Numbered from the stretch's first letter, positions 50,430 to 59,804 are shown. The stretch is DNA of 64,000 bases from Hyphobacterium marinum (GCF_036330325.1 NZ_JAZDRO010000002.1:372001-436000); one strand, 5' to 3'. A program made the numbers and translations. Notes: generated from the sequence alone by a model not told the origin.

Positions 50430-51374
50430 TTACTGCTTCTTGTCCTGCAGACGCAGGTGCGTGTACTCGCCCAGCGTGCCGTGCTCATTATAGTAGTCGA
50501 CGGCGCGCTTCACGAAGTCCTTCAGCGGCGTAAACTCGATATCGCCAAAATCGGCAAAGGTCCGTGACGGGTCGAGCAGGATCGACGCGGCATCATCCGG
50601 TCCAAGCGGCTGAACATCCGGCTCGGGATATTCGTTGATCTGGAGGGCTTCCACGACCGCATCGTAGAGTTCCTTGATCGCGATATCGGTGCCCGACGAG
50701 AAGTGATAGGCCCCGTTGCCCGTGCCATCGACCGCCTTGACGACATTGCGCGCCAGGTCGCCGACATAAACGAAGTCGCGGCGGGCCGGTGTGATGAAAC
50801 ACTTTTTCCCGTCGCGCAGGCGCTGGAAGAAGATCGGCAGCGGACCGGACACGTTGCGCGGGCCGATGACATTGGCCAGGCGGAAGGTCACGAAGTCGAT
50901 GCCGGAATATTCCAGGAAGTCTTCCGCCGCCGTCTTGGTGATGGCGTAGGAGGAATTGCCCGGATTTTTCGGGTGGTTCAGCGTGATCGGGCTTTCAGTC
51001 GGCTTGGTACCGTAGCACAGCGCCGTCTGGAAATAGATGAAGCGCTTGGTGTCGTGGACCTTGGCAGCCTTGACCAAATTCGCGCCGCCGACTGCGTTGG
51101 TCACGGTGTCGGTATACCAGTCATCCGGGTCCTTGTAAGAGGCCGCGGTGTGGACGACGACGTCCGGCTTGTGCTCTTCGAACAGGCTGTCGATCAGCGC
51201 CTTGTCGGCGATATCGCCCTCGACATAGGTGAGGTTCGGGTGCGACGCGGGCAGGTGTTCGCGCCGGCCGGTTTCCAGATTGTCGATCGCGATGACGTGG
51301 TCGCCACGCTCCATGAGCATTTCAGCGACGTGCGAACCGACCTGGCCGGCCCCCCCGGTAACGAGCACTTTCAT
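50430..51374 (-). CDS. NAD-dependent sugar epimerase/dehydratase (WbmF/WbmG-like), second of pair
   Basis: 314 residues, the same length as its paralogue at 49471. MKVLVTGGAGQVGSHVAEMLM has the Rossmann loop, SYAITKTAAEDF the Tyr and Lys, and YFQTALCYGTKP the variant active-site stretch. HTAASYKDPDDW and RLANVIGPRNVSGP match the neighbour. It is 51 bp downstream of the amidotransferase gene and 14 bp upstream of its paralogue, so the three probably form one operon on the minus strand. Confidence 0.82.
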   Translation of the reverse strand: MKVLVTGGAGQVGSHVAEMLMERGDHVIAIDNLETGRREHLPASHPNLTYVEGDIADKALIDSLFEEHKPDVVVHTAASYKDPDDWYTDTVTNAVGGANLVKAAKVHDTKRFIYFQTALCYGTKPTESPITLNHPKNPGNSSYAITKTAAEDFLEYSGIDFVTFRLANVIGPRNVSGPLPIFFQRLRDGKKCFITPARRDFVYVGDLARNVVKAVDGTGNGAYHFSSGTDIAIKELYDAVVEALQINEYPEPDVQPLGPDDAASILLDPSRTFADFGDIEFTPLKDFVKRAVDYYNEHGTLGEYTHLRLQDKKQ

Positions 51375-51425
51375 TGGGTCATTCTCCTTGGCGAACTATT
51401 GGTTTGGCGGGATTGGCCGTCCCGG

Positions 51426-53339
51426 TCAGGCGGCCATCTTTCTGAATGCGTGAGCCTTGTCGGCAAACTGCTGGTGCCAGAGCTCCAGGCTCAAAAGACC
51501 CCAGGTCTTGCGCGAGAAGCGGCTGTCCTTGTCGAAGTTGGCCAGAACCGCTTCGGAGTTCATGAAATGGCGGTCCTTTGCCGACTGGCTGTGGAAGATG
51601 TCCTTCACGAAGGTATTGAGCTCACCTGCATACCACTCCTTGAGCGGGACCGGGAAACCCATCTTGTCGCGCCGCTCGAAAATGCTCGACGGCAGCGTAT
51701 CGGCATAAGTGGTCCGTAGAAGCTCCTTCAGGCGACCGCCTTCATACTTCACTTCCGGCGGAATGGTCGCGGCGTATTCGACCAGCGGATGGTCAAGCAG
51801 CGGCACGCGGGATTCCAGCCCGTGAGCCATGCTCATGCGGTCCTCGACCTGAAGCAGGGCCGGCAGAAGCCGCTTGAAGTCGAACCGGCTCATGGAATCG
51901 AGATGCGCATTCTCGGCAATGACCGAACGGTCATTGAAGACCCCCAGATAGCTTTCCAGGGCGTGGTCGCCATCGAGAGCGGTCCAGTCGATCTCGTCAG
52001 CCATATCGGTCGAGCGGTCGATCAACCGGTAGAAGCGCCGGTCGAGCGTTTCGAACATGCCTTTGGAGAAGAATTGCTGCATCAGCGGCTTGTACTCGCG
52101 CAGCAAGCCCAGATTGGGGATGACGGACTCAAACGTCACCGAATAGGAGCCGTCGTCGAGATTGCCATCGAGCGCGCCGAGGATCAGGCGTTCGAGATAG
52201 CCCACCATATAGCGGGCATAGCCGCCGAAAATCTCGTCACCGCCCTGACCACCGAGGACCACTTTCAGGTGCTCGCTGGCGAGCTTGGAGACCATGTATT
52301 GCGGGAAGGATCCCGGACCGGCGACCGGGTAGTCGAGGTGATAGATGACCTTGGCGAGATTGTTCTCGAAATCCATCGCATCGATATCGACCTGATGGAG
52401 GGTCATGCCCGCATTCTGGGCAACCACTTCGGCGTGGTGGCTTTCGTCATAGCCGGGATAGGCGGTGAACTTGCCGTGGAAGGCGAGATTGTTGTCCGGG
52501 CTGTGTTCGGCGGCAAGCAGGGCGATCAGGCTGGAATCGACCCCGCCCGACAGATAGGCCCCGATGGGCACGTCGGCGCGCAGGTGCACATCGACGGAGT
52601 CGCTCAGCAATTCACGGATGCGGGTACGCGCGGCGTCGGCCGTGATCGAGTGGTCGTGCTCGTAGCGGACATCCCAGTATTTGCGGATCGAGACCTTGCC
52701 GTCCCGAATGGTCAGGGCATGACCCGGATGAAGCTGGTGGACGCCCTTGAACAGGGTGCGCTCGGTAATCGGGTACTGGAAGGTCAGGTATTCGGTCAAG
52801 GCCTTCTGGTCAATTTCGACCTCCGGCAGAACCGGGACGAGCGCCTTCACTTCCGAGGCGAAATAGAACACCCCGTCAGCGATTGTGTAATAAAAGGGCT
52901 TGATACCGAAGCGGTCGCGCGCGCACTCGAGAACGCCGCGCTTCGCGTCCCAGATCGCGTAGGCAAACATCCCGCGCAAATGATCAACGCAGTCCGCCCC
53001 GTACTTGTCATAGGCCGCGAGAATGGTCTCGGTGTCCGAGTGGGAATGGAAGTCCCACCCCCCGGAGAGCCGGTCGCGCAACTCCACGTAATTGTAGACT
53101 TCGCCGTTATAGGTCAGCACCGTTCCGTTCGGAGCCACCATGGGCTGGGCCCCGTCAGGCGTCAGGTCGATAATGGCCAGTCGCCGGTGAACGAAACCGA
53201 CCGTTTTGGCGTCACTGGACCAGCTGCCATGGCCGTCGGGACCGCGGTGCTCGATCAGGTCGCTCATTGCTGACAGGCGGCGGTCCAGCCGGCCGATTGC
53301 CTGACCGTCGAGACTTACCGCTCCGGCTATTCCACACAT
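51426..53339 (-). CDS. Glutamine-dependent asparagine-synthase-like amidotransferase 2
   Basis: 637 residues from the ATG at 53339. Starts MCGIAGAVSLDG with Cys2 as the glutaminase nucleophile; EHRGPDGHGSW and NGEVYNYVELRD are class-II amidotransferase segments. The synthetase half has PP-loop AYLSGGVDSSLIALLA, GGQGGDEIFGGYARYM and ESRVPLLDHPLVEYA. More regular in its N-terminus than the copy at 42988 (MCGIAG against MCSIWT). It leads the epimerase pair at 50430 and 49471; amidation of a uronic acid sugar is the favoured role (inference), asparagine synthesis the alternative. Confidence 0.9.
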   Translation of the reverse strand: MCGIAGAVSLDGQAIGRLDRRLSAMSDLIEHRGPDGHGSWSSDAKTVGFVHRRLAIIDLTPDGAQPMVAPNGTVLTYNGEVYNYVELRDRLSGGWDFHSHSDTETILAAYDKYGADCVDHLRGMFAYAIWDAKRGVLECARDRFGIKPFYYTIADGVFYFASEVKALVPVLPEVEIDQKALTEYLTFQYPITERTLFKGVHQLHPGHALTIRDGKVSIRKYWDVRYEHDHSITADAARTRIRELLSDSVDVHLRADVPIGAYLSGGVDSSLIALLAAEHSPDNNLAFHGKFTAYPGYDESHHAEVVAQNAGMTLHQVDIDAMDFENNLAKVIYHLDYPVAGPGSFPQYMVSKLASEHLKVVLGGQGGDEIFGGYARYMVGYLERLILGALDGNLDDGSYSVTFESVIPNLGLLREYKPLMQQFFSKGMFETLDRRFYRLIDRSTDMADEIDWTALDGDHALESYLGVFNDRSVIAENAHLDSMSRFDFKRLLPALLQVEDRMSMAHGLESRVPLLDHPLVEYAATIPPEVKYEGGRLKELLRTTYADTLPSSIFERRDKMGFPVPLKEWYAGELNTFVKDIFHSQSAKDRHFMNSEAVLANFDKDSRFSRKTWGLLSLELWHQQFADKAHAFRKMAA

Positions 53340-53528
53340 GCGAACACCTCGGCCGCCGAACCGTTGCCAAACCCGCAAAAAGCGATGGGAAATCCATGCG
53401 TCGGGAACTCGCGGGCGGTATGAGCAGGGAAGCGTGACAAGTCAAGCCGGTAAGCCGGGCCGGCTCGCTGGACAAACGCGCGCAGCTCACCTTATTACAC
53501 CCCGCAGTCTAAGGGGGCAGCGCGCGCG

Positions 53529-54821
53529 ATGACACGCCGTAAGACCATCGCGATTCTCTATCATGCACGCGGCACTTACCCGTTGCGCACTGCGGTCGAA
53601 ACCCATTTACATGCCTGGCTCCGGCACAGCCGGCACCACACTGCGCACGTCAATGCCGCACTGTGCGACCCGGTCGCGGCCCTCAACGCTCTGGATCCGG
53701 ACGTTGTTGTCATTCACACCAGTTTTTGCGGGTTACGCTGGAATCGCAGCGAGTTCTCGAGGCTGGAACCGGCGTTCGACCGGATCGGCCGAATGCGGGC
53801 CCTGAAGATCGCCTTGCCGCAGGACGAGTATTATCTTGTCAATGCGTTGCGCAGCATGCTGAGCCGGATGCAGGCGGGCGTCATCCTCAGTTGCGCTGAG
53901 CCGGAGAACTGGGCTCGGCTTTATGGCGGCCTGGTCGATACAGCCCAATTCCGGACGGTTCTGACCGGCTATCTCGACGAGCGGGTCGTGGAAAAAGCCC
54001 GCCTATGGGGCAAACCCCTGAAAGATCGTGATATTTTCGTATCATACCGGGCCTGGGATACGGGCTTCTGGCTCGGCGAGCATGGCGCGCACAAGGTCCG
54101 GGTCGGCGAGGCCATGCGTTCGGCGCTGGAACACCGGAATATTCCAAGCAACATTTCCATGATCGCGTCGGACACGATTGCTGGCGAGCGCTGGCTGAAA
54201 TTCCTGGGCAACAGCCGTGCGACGATTGGCGTCGAGGGCGGAGCCTCCCTCATCGACGCAGACGGATCAATCAAGGCGTGCGTCGACGGTTTCATCGATG
54301 AAAACCCGGACGCGACACTTGAGGACGTGCGCACGGCCTGCTTCCCCGAAGGTGAAGGAGATTTCAAGCTGGCCTGCTTGTCACCGCGCCATCTCGAAGC
54401 CATCGCAACCGGCACAGCCCAGGCGCTGGTCCGGGGCCAGTACAATGGCATCCTGGAAGCTGGCCGGCACTACGTCGCGATAGAGCCCGACTATTCCAAT
54501 CTCGACAGTGTCATCGATACGCTGAAGGATGATGCGGCCATATCGGAAATGATTGATGCAGCTCGGCGCGATATCGTCGAGAGTGGACGGTACACCTATC
54601 GCGCCTTTGTTGGTGAGATCGACACGGCCTATGTCGACCCGTTGCCTGATCCTGATTCCTCTCGCGGCTTCGCCCGCCTCAAGGCGGCAATCAGGGACTG
54701 GATCAACTGGCGCATCATCCAGGGCGAGTGCTTCTATCTTGAACACCCCGGCCTGTTCCGTCCGTTTGCATGGCTCCTGAGGCCCATTTATTGCAGGCTC
54801 GTGCCTTCCAGCCGCGCCTGA
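53529..54821 (+). CDS. Glycosyltransferase-like protein of unknown specificity
   Basis: 430 residues. No clear family motif, but the layout is GT-B-like: N-terminal KTIAILYHARGTYPLRTAVETHLHAWL, DPDVVVIHTSFCGLRW, LKIALPQDEYY, then RDIFVSYRAWDTGFWLG and RATIGVEGGASLID and a C-terminal RGQYNGILEAGRHYVAIEPDYSNL, which resembles the donor-site end of GT1/GT4 proteins. Two positions down is a GT4 gene, 9 bp apart, so the two are co-transcribed. It is divergent from the amidotransferase gene. The call is by context as much as sequence. Confidence 0.6.
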   Translation: MTRRKTIAILYHARGTYPLRTAVETHLHAWLRHSRHHTAHVNAALCDPVAALNALDPDVVVIHTSFCGLRWNRSEFSRLEPAFDRIGRMRALKIALPQDEYYLVNALRSMLSRMQAGVILSCAEPENWARLYGGLVDTAQFRTVLTGYLDERVVEKARLWGKPLKDRDIFVSYRAWDTGFWLGEHGAHKVRVGEAMRSALEHRNIPSNISMIASDTIAGERWLKFLGNSRATIGVEGGASLIDADGSIKACVDGFIDENPDATLEDVRTACFPEGEGDFKLACLSPRHLEAIATGTAQALVRGQYNGILEAGRHYVAIEPDYSNLDSVIDTLKDDAAISEMIDAARRDIVESGRYTYRAFVGEIDTAYVDPLPDPDSSRGFARLKAAIRDWINWRIIQGECFYLEHPGLFRPFAWLLRPIYCRLVPSSRA

Positions 54822-54830
54822 CGGACCTTG

Positions 54831-56282
54831 ATGAGCAAAACCTGCCCCAATTCGCGCCTGCATGTTTTGTGCGCGCACGAACCGGACGCTGACCCGCGGA
54901 TCGGATGGACGGCAGAATCGGCGGTTCGCCACGGCTACGATGTCACCGTGACCGGCTGGCTTGCCGAGCGTTCGCCCGGCGAGACCCGCCCTGCGGAGCA
55001 CCGGGTCGTCAGACTCGGTCACAGTGCGCCGGGCAAGCGCACGATCTGGCTGTATTTCCAGATTTTTGCCCGGCTGGCTTGGCCGCTGCTTCCGGTACTT
55101 GGCCTGTTCGCAGCCCTGCTTTTCCCGCTCTGGGTCGTGATGACACTGGTGCTCCTGCCCTGGCGCATCCTGGACTACGGGGCTGAACGGCTCGGTCAAC
55201 ACGAACGGACAACGCGGCGAATTGAACGGCTGGTGCTGGGGGTCCGCGCCTGGCTGTTCTGGCGGGTGGACGGGCTTTTCAGGGGGCGGGTTGTCAAACT
55301 GATCAACGGGCTCAACGCCTATCGATGGTATTTCTTCACCCACGCCGGCGCACTAGCCCGCCGATATGTGTACTGGCTGGAAACCGAGCCGGACGCCCGT
55401 CCCGACGTGATCCATGCCAATGATCCCGACGCGCTGATGGCTGCGGTCTTGGCGAAGATGGCCTTCGGTTGCCGGGTTATCTACGACGCCCATGAGTATG
55501 GGCCGGACGCCTATATCCTTCATACTTGGCCGCGCAGCCTGTTCTATGTCTATGAGCGGCTGTTGATGCGTCACGTCGACGGTGCCGTAACGGTCTCGCC
55601 GCCGATCGCGGACAAGTTCAATCGCGCGTATGGCGGGCGGCCTCACTTTGATGTCGTACCCAATGCTTCGCCGCTGACCGAAGATCTTGATCACGATCCG
55701 CAGTTCGCGCTGGACGAGCTGGCGCGGGGCAGGATGCGGGTCCTCTATCAGGGCGGGTTTGCCGCGCGCCGGGGCCTTGAGGAAATCATCAGCGGCTGGG
55801 TGGACGTCAACGACAGCAGAGCGGCGCTGTTCCTGCGCGGCCCGAACAACGCGTATCGCGACGTTCTCGTCCGGCTTGCTGCCAAAACGGGCCGGCTGGA
55901 CAAGTCGATATTCTTCCTACCGAGTGTATCTGAGGACAAACTCGCCATCGCGGCGCTGGATGCCGATATCGGGCTCGTGCCCTATCTGTCTCACGTCGAG
56001 AATCACGAAGGAGCCTGCCCCAACAAGGTCGGCCAGTACATGCAGGCCGGGTTGGCGATTCTGTCGGCCAGGCTGCCCTTTGTGGCGAGCCTGTTGGCCG
56101 AGGGACAATGCGGGCGCATCTATGACGACCAGAAAAGCGGTGCGTTCGCCGCCAGCCTTTCGGCCATGATCTGCGCACCGGCAGAGGTAGCGGCCATGGG
56201 CGAAGCCGGGCGCGCCTTCGCCCGCGAACGCTACAATTTTGACGCATATTTCCCGGTGCTGGACGCTCTCTATCGCGGCTAA
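54831..56282 (+). CDS. Membrane-associated glycosyltransferase family 4
   Basis: 483 residues. LHVLCAHEPDADPRIGWTAESAVRHGYDVTVTGWL opens the N-terminal domain. A hydrophobic double segment at about 75-125 (FARLAWPLLPVLGLFAALLF and LWVVMTLVLLPW) suggests a membrane hairpin. PDVIHANDPDALMAAVLAKMAFGCRVIYDAHEYG and LYQGGFAARRGLEEIISGW, with ACPNKVGQYMQAGLAIL for the donor site, complete a GT4 fold. The start is the ATG at 54831. Donor and acceptor unknown; the DAHEYG motif is shared with the GT4 at 41732. Confidence 0.88.
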   Translation: MSKTCPNSRLHVLCAHEPDADPRIGWTAESAVRHGYDVTVTGWLAERSPGETRPAEHRVVRLGHSAPGKRTIWLYFQIFARLAWPLLPVLGLFAALLFPLWVVMTLVLLPWRILDYGAERLGQHERTTRRIERLVLGVRAWLFWRVDGLFRGRVVKLINGLNAYRWYFFTHAGALARRYVYWLETEPDARPDVIHANDPDALMAAVLAKMAFGCRVIYDAHEYGPDAYILHTWPRSLFYVYERLLMRHVDGAVTVSPPIADKFNRAYGGRPHFDVVPNASPLTEDLDHDPQFALDELARGRMRVLYQGGFAARRGLEEIISGWVDVNDSRAALFLRGPNNAYRDVLVRLAAKTGRLDKSIFFLPSVSEDKLAIAALDADIGLVPYLSHVENHEGACPNKVGQYMQAGLAILSARLPFVASLLAEGQCGRIYDDQKSGAFAASLSAMICAPAEVAAMGEAGRAFARERYNFDAYFPVLDALYRG

Positions 56283-56335
56283 ATTTTCTGCGCCGGGCAT
56301 GGTCGACAGCACAGCAAAATGATAGCTAGCCCCCC

Positions 56336-56947
56336 ATGATCAGTCAGAAAAAACTAGCCGCAATCGAATCACGCGCCGCACAGGGCGACACCGAGGCGAT
56401 GTACGACATCGCGCAGCGGGCCCTGGGTGGTCATGGAGTTGAGCAGAATCCGTCCCGCGCGCGCGAACTGATCGAACGGGCCGCAGCCGAAGGACACGCG
56501 AAATCACTCTACCTCCTTGGCGTATGGCAGCAGACCGGCGAGTTCGGTCCAGAAAACCCTGCCAAAGCCGCAGACCTGTACCGCCGGGCCGGCGAAGCCG
56601 GGCACGGGCGGGCCTGGCTCAATCTCGGCATTCTCCACCAGGTCGGGCTGGGCATTGAAGCGGACATGCAGGCTGCGGCGGATGCCTACCGGAAAGGCGC
56701 GGAAGCCGGCTCCGGACATGCGGGGGCCAATCTAGGAAATCTGTACGAGACCGGTGCTCTCAATGACGGTGATCCGGACTATGCCAAGGCCGCTGACTGG
56801 TACAAGACGGCCATTCGCCTTGGCTACGCCGAAGCGCGCAGCGCTCTCGACAACCTGCATGCTGCGACCGGGATACCCGCCGTCATGACCGACGTACCGC
56901 GCGCCAAGTCCGGCGTGCTCTGGAAAAGACTACTGGGACTTCGATGA
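56336..56947 (+). CDS. Sel1-repeat (TPR-like) protein
   Basis: 203 residues without a signal peptide. Four to five Sel1-like repeats are visible: GDTEAMYDIAQRALGGHGVEQNPSRARELIERAA, GHAKSLYLLGVWQQTGEFG, GHGRAWLNLGILHQVGLGIEADMQAAADAYRKGA, GHAGANLGNLYETG and YAKAADWYKTAIRLGYAEARSAL. Such repeats form a protein-binding solenoid. The stop overlaps the start of the transglutaminase-like gene (ATGA), so the two are translationally coupled and may act together (inference). Confidence 0.9.
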   Translation: MISQKKLAAIESRAAQGDTEAMYDIAQRALGGHGVEQNPSRARELIERAAAEGHAKSLYLLGVWQQTGEFGPENPAKAADLYRRAGEAGHGRAWLNLGILHQVGLGIEADMQAAADAYRKGAEAGSGHAGANLGNLYETGALNDGDPDYAKAADWYKTAIRLGYAEARSALDNLHAATGIPAVMTDVPRAKSGVLWKRLLGLR

Positions 56948-58029
56948 ACCGTCCGACCAAGTCCGGTTTCGATGCGGCCGCTGCCGCTGACGACACACCC
57001 ATTATCGCCCATCATGTCGGCAAGGCGCTGGCTGGTCTTCCAGACAATGCCTCTCGTTACGACAAAGCCGCCGCGCTTAACGCCTATGTTCACCTGACGT
57101 TGAAACGCACAGACGGCTCGATTGCCCAGACTGCCGACGAGGTCCTCGTCGCAGGCGAAGCCGTGTGCGGCGGGATGTCCCTCGTCCTCATCAAGATGCT
57201 CGATCATATCGGATTAAGGGCCGAGTACGCCTTCACCCATGGCGGTCTCGCGGCTCACTCGATGGTGGAAGTCATTTTCACCGAGATCGTGCATGGGCTG
57301 TTTGACCCTTATCATGGCGTGGCATTCTACAGCTCTTCGCGCGGACGACCGTTGTCGATCCTCGAAATGGACGACTTTGTTCATGCCGATCCCGCACCGG
57401 TTTTCTATGTGCGTCGCTCGCTCGACCGGTCATTGCCGCTGAGCCGGGAAAATGCCTATTCGGAAACCGATGAAGACGGGCGACGCGACTTTGCCTTCCC
57501 CGGCCTGTTCACAGACGCTGACGGCGTCGGCCTGGGCAATAGCGGTTTTGTCAGTTTCATTCATGCCGAGCTGGCACCCGGCACCACGCTCGGCGATGCC
57601 ACCTGGTCGCCAGGCAAGCCCGAAGCCACTCGCCCGTGGTCGGCACTGTCGCAATTGCAAAGGCCAAATGGCGGCTATGTATCGTGGGCCTATCTCCTGG
57701 GACAAACCTCGCTCGGTTACCGCATTGGGCACATCTACACGATACGCGACCTGGTACCCGGAAGCCGCTACGAACTGGTTCTGAAAATCGCCAATGCCTA
57801 CGTGAACGCAAACAGCATCACGCCCGACCCCGCGATCACGATCCATCCTGCATTGCCAGCGGGAAGGAGCGGTTTTGTGTCGCTCGATGTTCGCGGTTTT
57901 CGTGAAGGCGAAGACTATTATCCGCAAACCGCGCGAAAAACCTTCACCGCAGAAACCGCCGAGATGACATTCATTGCTGCGGCAACCGGCGATATCGTTC
58001 TGCAAAGTATTGCGCTCCTGCAGAAGTAG
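56944..58029 (+). CDS. Transglutaminase-like protein coupled to a Sel1-repeat gene
   Basis: 361 residues, no signal peptide. Catalytic-type residues: Cys75 (GEAVCGGMSLVLIKMLDHIG), His105 (GGLAAHSMVEV) and Asp121 (HGLFDPYHGVAFY). A C-terminal domain of about 200 residues is beta-rich (LVPGSRYELVLKIANAYVNANSI; TFIAAATGDIVLQSIALLQ), similar in layout to the C-terminal parts of the frameshifted protein at 44883. It overlaps the Sel1 gene by 4 bp. Transglutaminase-like folds include proteases and amidases; the substrate here is unknown. Confidence 0.75.
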   Translation: MNRPTKSGFDAAAAADDTPIIAHHVGKALAGLPDNASRYDKAAALNAYVHLTLKRTDGSIAQTADEVLVAGEAVCGGMSLVLIKMLDHIGLRAEYAFTHGGLAAHSMVEVIFTEIVHGLFDPYHGVAFYSSSRGRPLSILEMDDFVHADPAPVFYVRRSLDRSLPLSRENAYSETDEDGRRDFAFPGLFTDADGVGLGNSGFVSFIHAELAPGTTLGDATWSPGKPEATRPWSALSQLQRPNGGYVSWAYLLGQTSLGYRIGHIYTIRDLVPGSRYELVLKIANAYVNANSITPDPAITIHPALPAGRSGFVSLDVRGFREGEDYYPQTARKTFTAETAEMTFIAAATGDIVLQSIALLQK

Positions 58030-58125
58030 CGCTTGATGGCACATGCGGGCCGAAATGCCGGGCTGCACATTGTATCAATCGACGTCTTCGTCTAGACGGG
58101 CCGCGTGGCGCGTGGGGACCCCGGC

Positions 58126-59088
58126 ATGCATGCGAAAGTTCTGATCCTCGGCAACCGTCTGCTGGGCGGTCTCTGCCTTGATTTTCTGGCCCGCCAGGAT
58201 GGTGTCGAAATCCTCGTCGTTCTCAATCCCGATGACGATGGGAGCGACGGCCCGGGCGGTATCTCGCTCAAGCGCCGGGCGGCCGCGCTCGGCGTAAGGA
58301 CGATCCAGCCGAGCGGAATTCGCGACGCGGAAAACCAGCGCATTCTGCGCGATTTCGAACCGGATCTGGGCCTGTCCTTTTCCTATGCACGGATCATCCC
58401 GCAGGAGGTGATCGACCTGCCGAAGTCCGGCTTCCTGAACGTCCATTTCGCCGATCTGCCGAAAAACCGTGGCTGCCTGCCGGTGATCTGGACGATAGCG
58501 ACCGGGGCCGACCATTACGCCGCGACGTTACACGAGGTGACGATCGATCTTGATCAGGGCGCGATCCTGTCCCAGGCCCGCGCACCGCTGACCGAGGGAC
58601 TGACGGCCGGTGAAGTCTACGCGGCCTGCGCCCATCTCGGCTTTGGCCTCTTCCGTGATTTCTGGGCAGAGTGGTCGAAGACTCGGACGTTTGCGTCTGT
58701 GCCGCAGGACGAAAGCGCGGTGACCTATCACAAGATGCGCTTCCCGCATGATCGCTGGATCCAGTGGGATCAGCCCGCTCATCGTGTGGCCCGACTGATC
58801 AACGCCCTGACCTATTTTCCGCACCCGTGCGCCCGGACGGCGCTGATGGATGGCGAAGACGAAATCGGCTTGACCGGCCCGGCGATATCGCTTTCCCGCG
58901 AAGAGGGTGGCCAGCCGGGCGACGTGATATCAACCGAGTGCGGCCCGGCCGTGCGGTGCGGTGAAGGTGCGGTTCTGGTCCATCAGATCCGCATGGGTGA
59001 CACGCTGACCGGTTTTGCCGAGTTCCTGGATTCCCGTCCGGCCCGACCGCGTTTCCATAGTCCCGAAACCCCGGAGTATTCCGAATGA
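58126..59088 (+). CDS. Sugar N-formyltransferase (formyl-THF dependent fold)
   Basis: 320 residues from the ATG at 58126 (MHAKVLILGNRLLGG). The formyltransferase active site is visible: Asn105 and His107 (SGFLNVHFADLPKNRG) and Asp143 (TIDLDQGAIL). NRGCLPVIWTIATGADHYAATLHEV is the substrate-binding loop. It ends overlapping the deacetylase-like gene at 59085 by 4 bp. It likely N-formylates a sugar amine such as the amino group of a nucleotide-linked sugar. The same pair of domains is fused in the gene at 61038. Confidence 0.85.
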   Translation: MHAKVLILGNRLLGGLCLDFLARQDGVEILVVLNPDDDGSDGPGGISLKRRAAALGVRTIQPSGIRDAENQRILRDFEPDLGLSFSYARIIPQEVIDLPKSGFLNVHFADLPKNRGCLPVIWTIATGADHYAATLHEVTIDLDQGAILSQARAPLTEGLTAGEVYAACAHLGFGLFRDFWAEWSKTRTFASVPQDESAVTYHKMRFPHDRWIQWDQPAHRVARLINALTYFPHPCARTALMDGEDEIGLTGPAISLSREEGGQPGDVISTECGPAVRCGEGAVLVHQIRMGDTLTGFAEFLDSRPARPRFHSPETPEYSE

Positions 59089-59804
59089 TCTGCCTGACCC
59101 ACGATACCGACTACATGACGCCGGACGGGATGGAGCGGTTTCTCGATGAATTCACGGGTCCGGGGACCGATACGTTCTTTTTGTGGAAGCCCTATCCGGG
59201 CATGGACTGGCGCGGGCATGAGGCCCAGCCCCACCCCTTCTATGACGACCTGACCGATGCCGAAGGCAAGCTGCGCAAATTCATTGATGAATTGGGGATT
59301 CCGGCGACCGGCATGCGCACGCATTCCTGCGTCTATTCGCATATCGTCTCGGGCGCGGCGCATCGCTGCGGCCTGCGCTATGTGTCGGTGACGTCCCAAC
59401 TCTTCCGCCAGGACATCAAGCCCTACAAGGAAGCCTGGGGGGTGTGGGAAGTTCCGATCTACTACATGGACAACATGGATCTTTGCTGGCCGGACAACTG
59501 GCCGAACGACGACCACAAGCCGCTGAGCAAGGACACGATCAAGCGCGCCTTCGATGGCGACGGGCTGAAAGTGTTCGACATCCACCCGCTCCATGTCGCG
59601 CTGAACACGACGTCCTACGAAGACTACAAGACCGTTCGCGTAAAGCTTCAGGACGGAGCCTCGCCCTGGGACGTTGCGCTGCCCGGATATGGCGTTCGGT
59701 CCTTCTACGAAGACTTGCGGACCGCGATGAGCGACGCCGGCGTGAAGAGCAAGAGCCTGACCGAGGTCGTCGACCTGGCCGAAGCCGGACATTTCGACCG
59801 GTAG
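59085..59804 (+). CDS. NodB/polysaccharide-deacetylase-like protein
   Basis: 239 residues. It begins MICLTHDTDYMTPDG, whose HDTDY stretch resembles the acidic motif at the catalytic site of NodB-fold deacetylases. A later THSCVYSH near TGMRTHSC supplies metal-binding His residues, and GLKVFDIHPLHVALN is the late His motif. It follows the formyltransferase gene with a 4-bp overlap. A coherent model is deacetylation of an N-acetyl sugar followed by N-formylation (inference). The HDxDY motif is shared with the C-terminal half of the fusion protein at 61038. Confidence 0.75.
   Translation: MICLTHDTDYMTPDGMERFLDEFTGPGTDTFFLWKPYPGMDWRGHEAQPHPFYDDLTDAEGKLRKFIDELGIPATGMRTHSCVYSHIVSGAAHRCGLRYVSVTSQLFRQDIKPYKEAWGVWEVPIYYMDNMDLCWPDNWPNDDHKPLSKDTIKRAFDGDGLKVFDIHPLHVALNTTSYEDYKTVRVKLQDGASPWDVALPGYGVRSFYEDLRTAMSDAGVKSKSLTEVVDLAEAGHFDR

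Noticed and set aside
51789..53273. A 494-codon plus-strand frame opposite the second amidotransferase
   Set aside because: Antisense shadow; the opposite strand has all class-II amidotransferase motifs.
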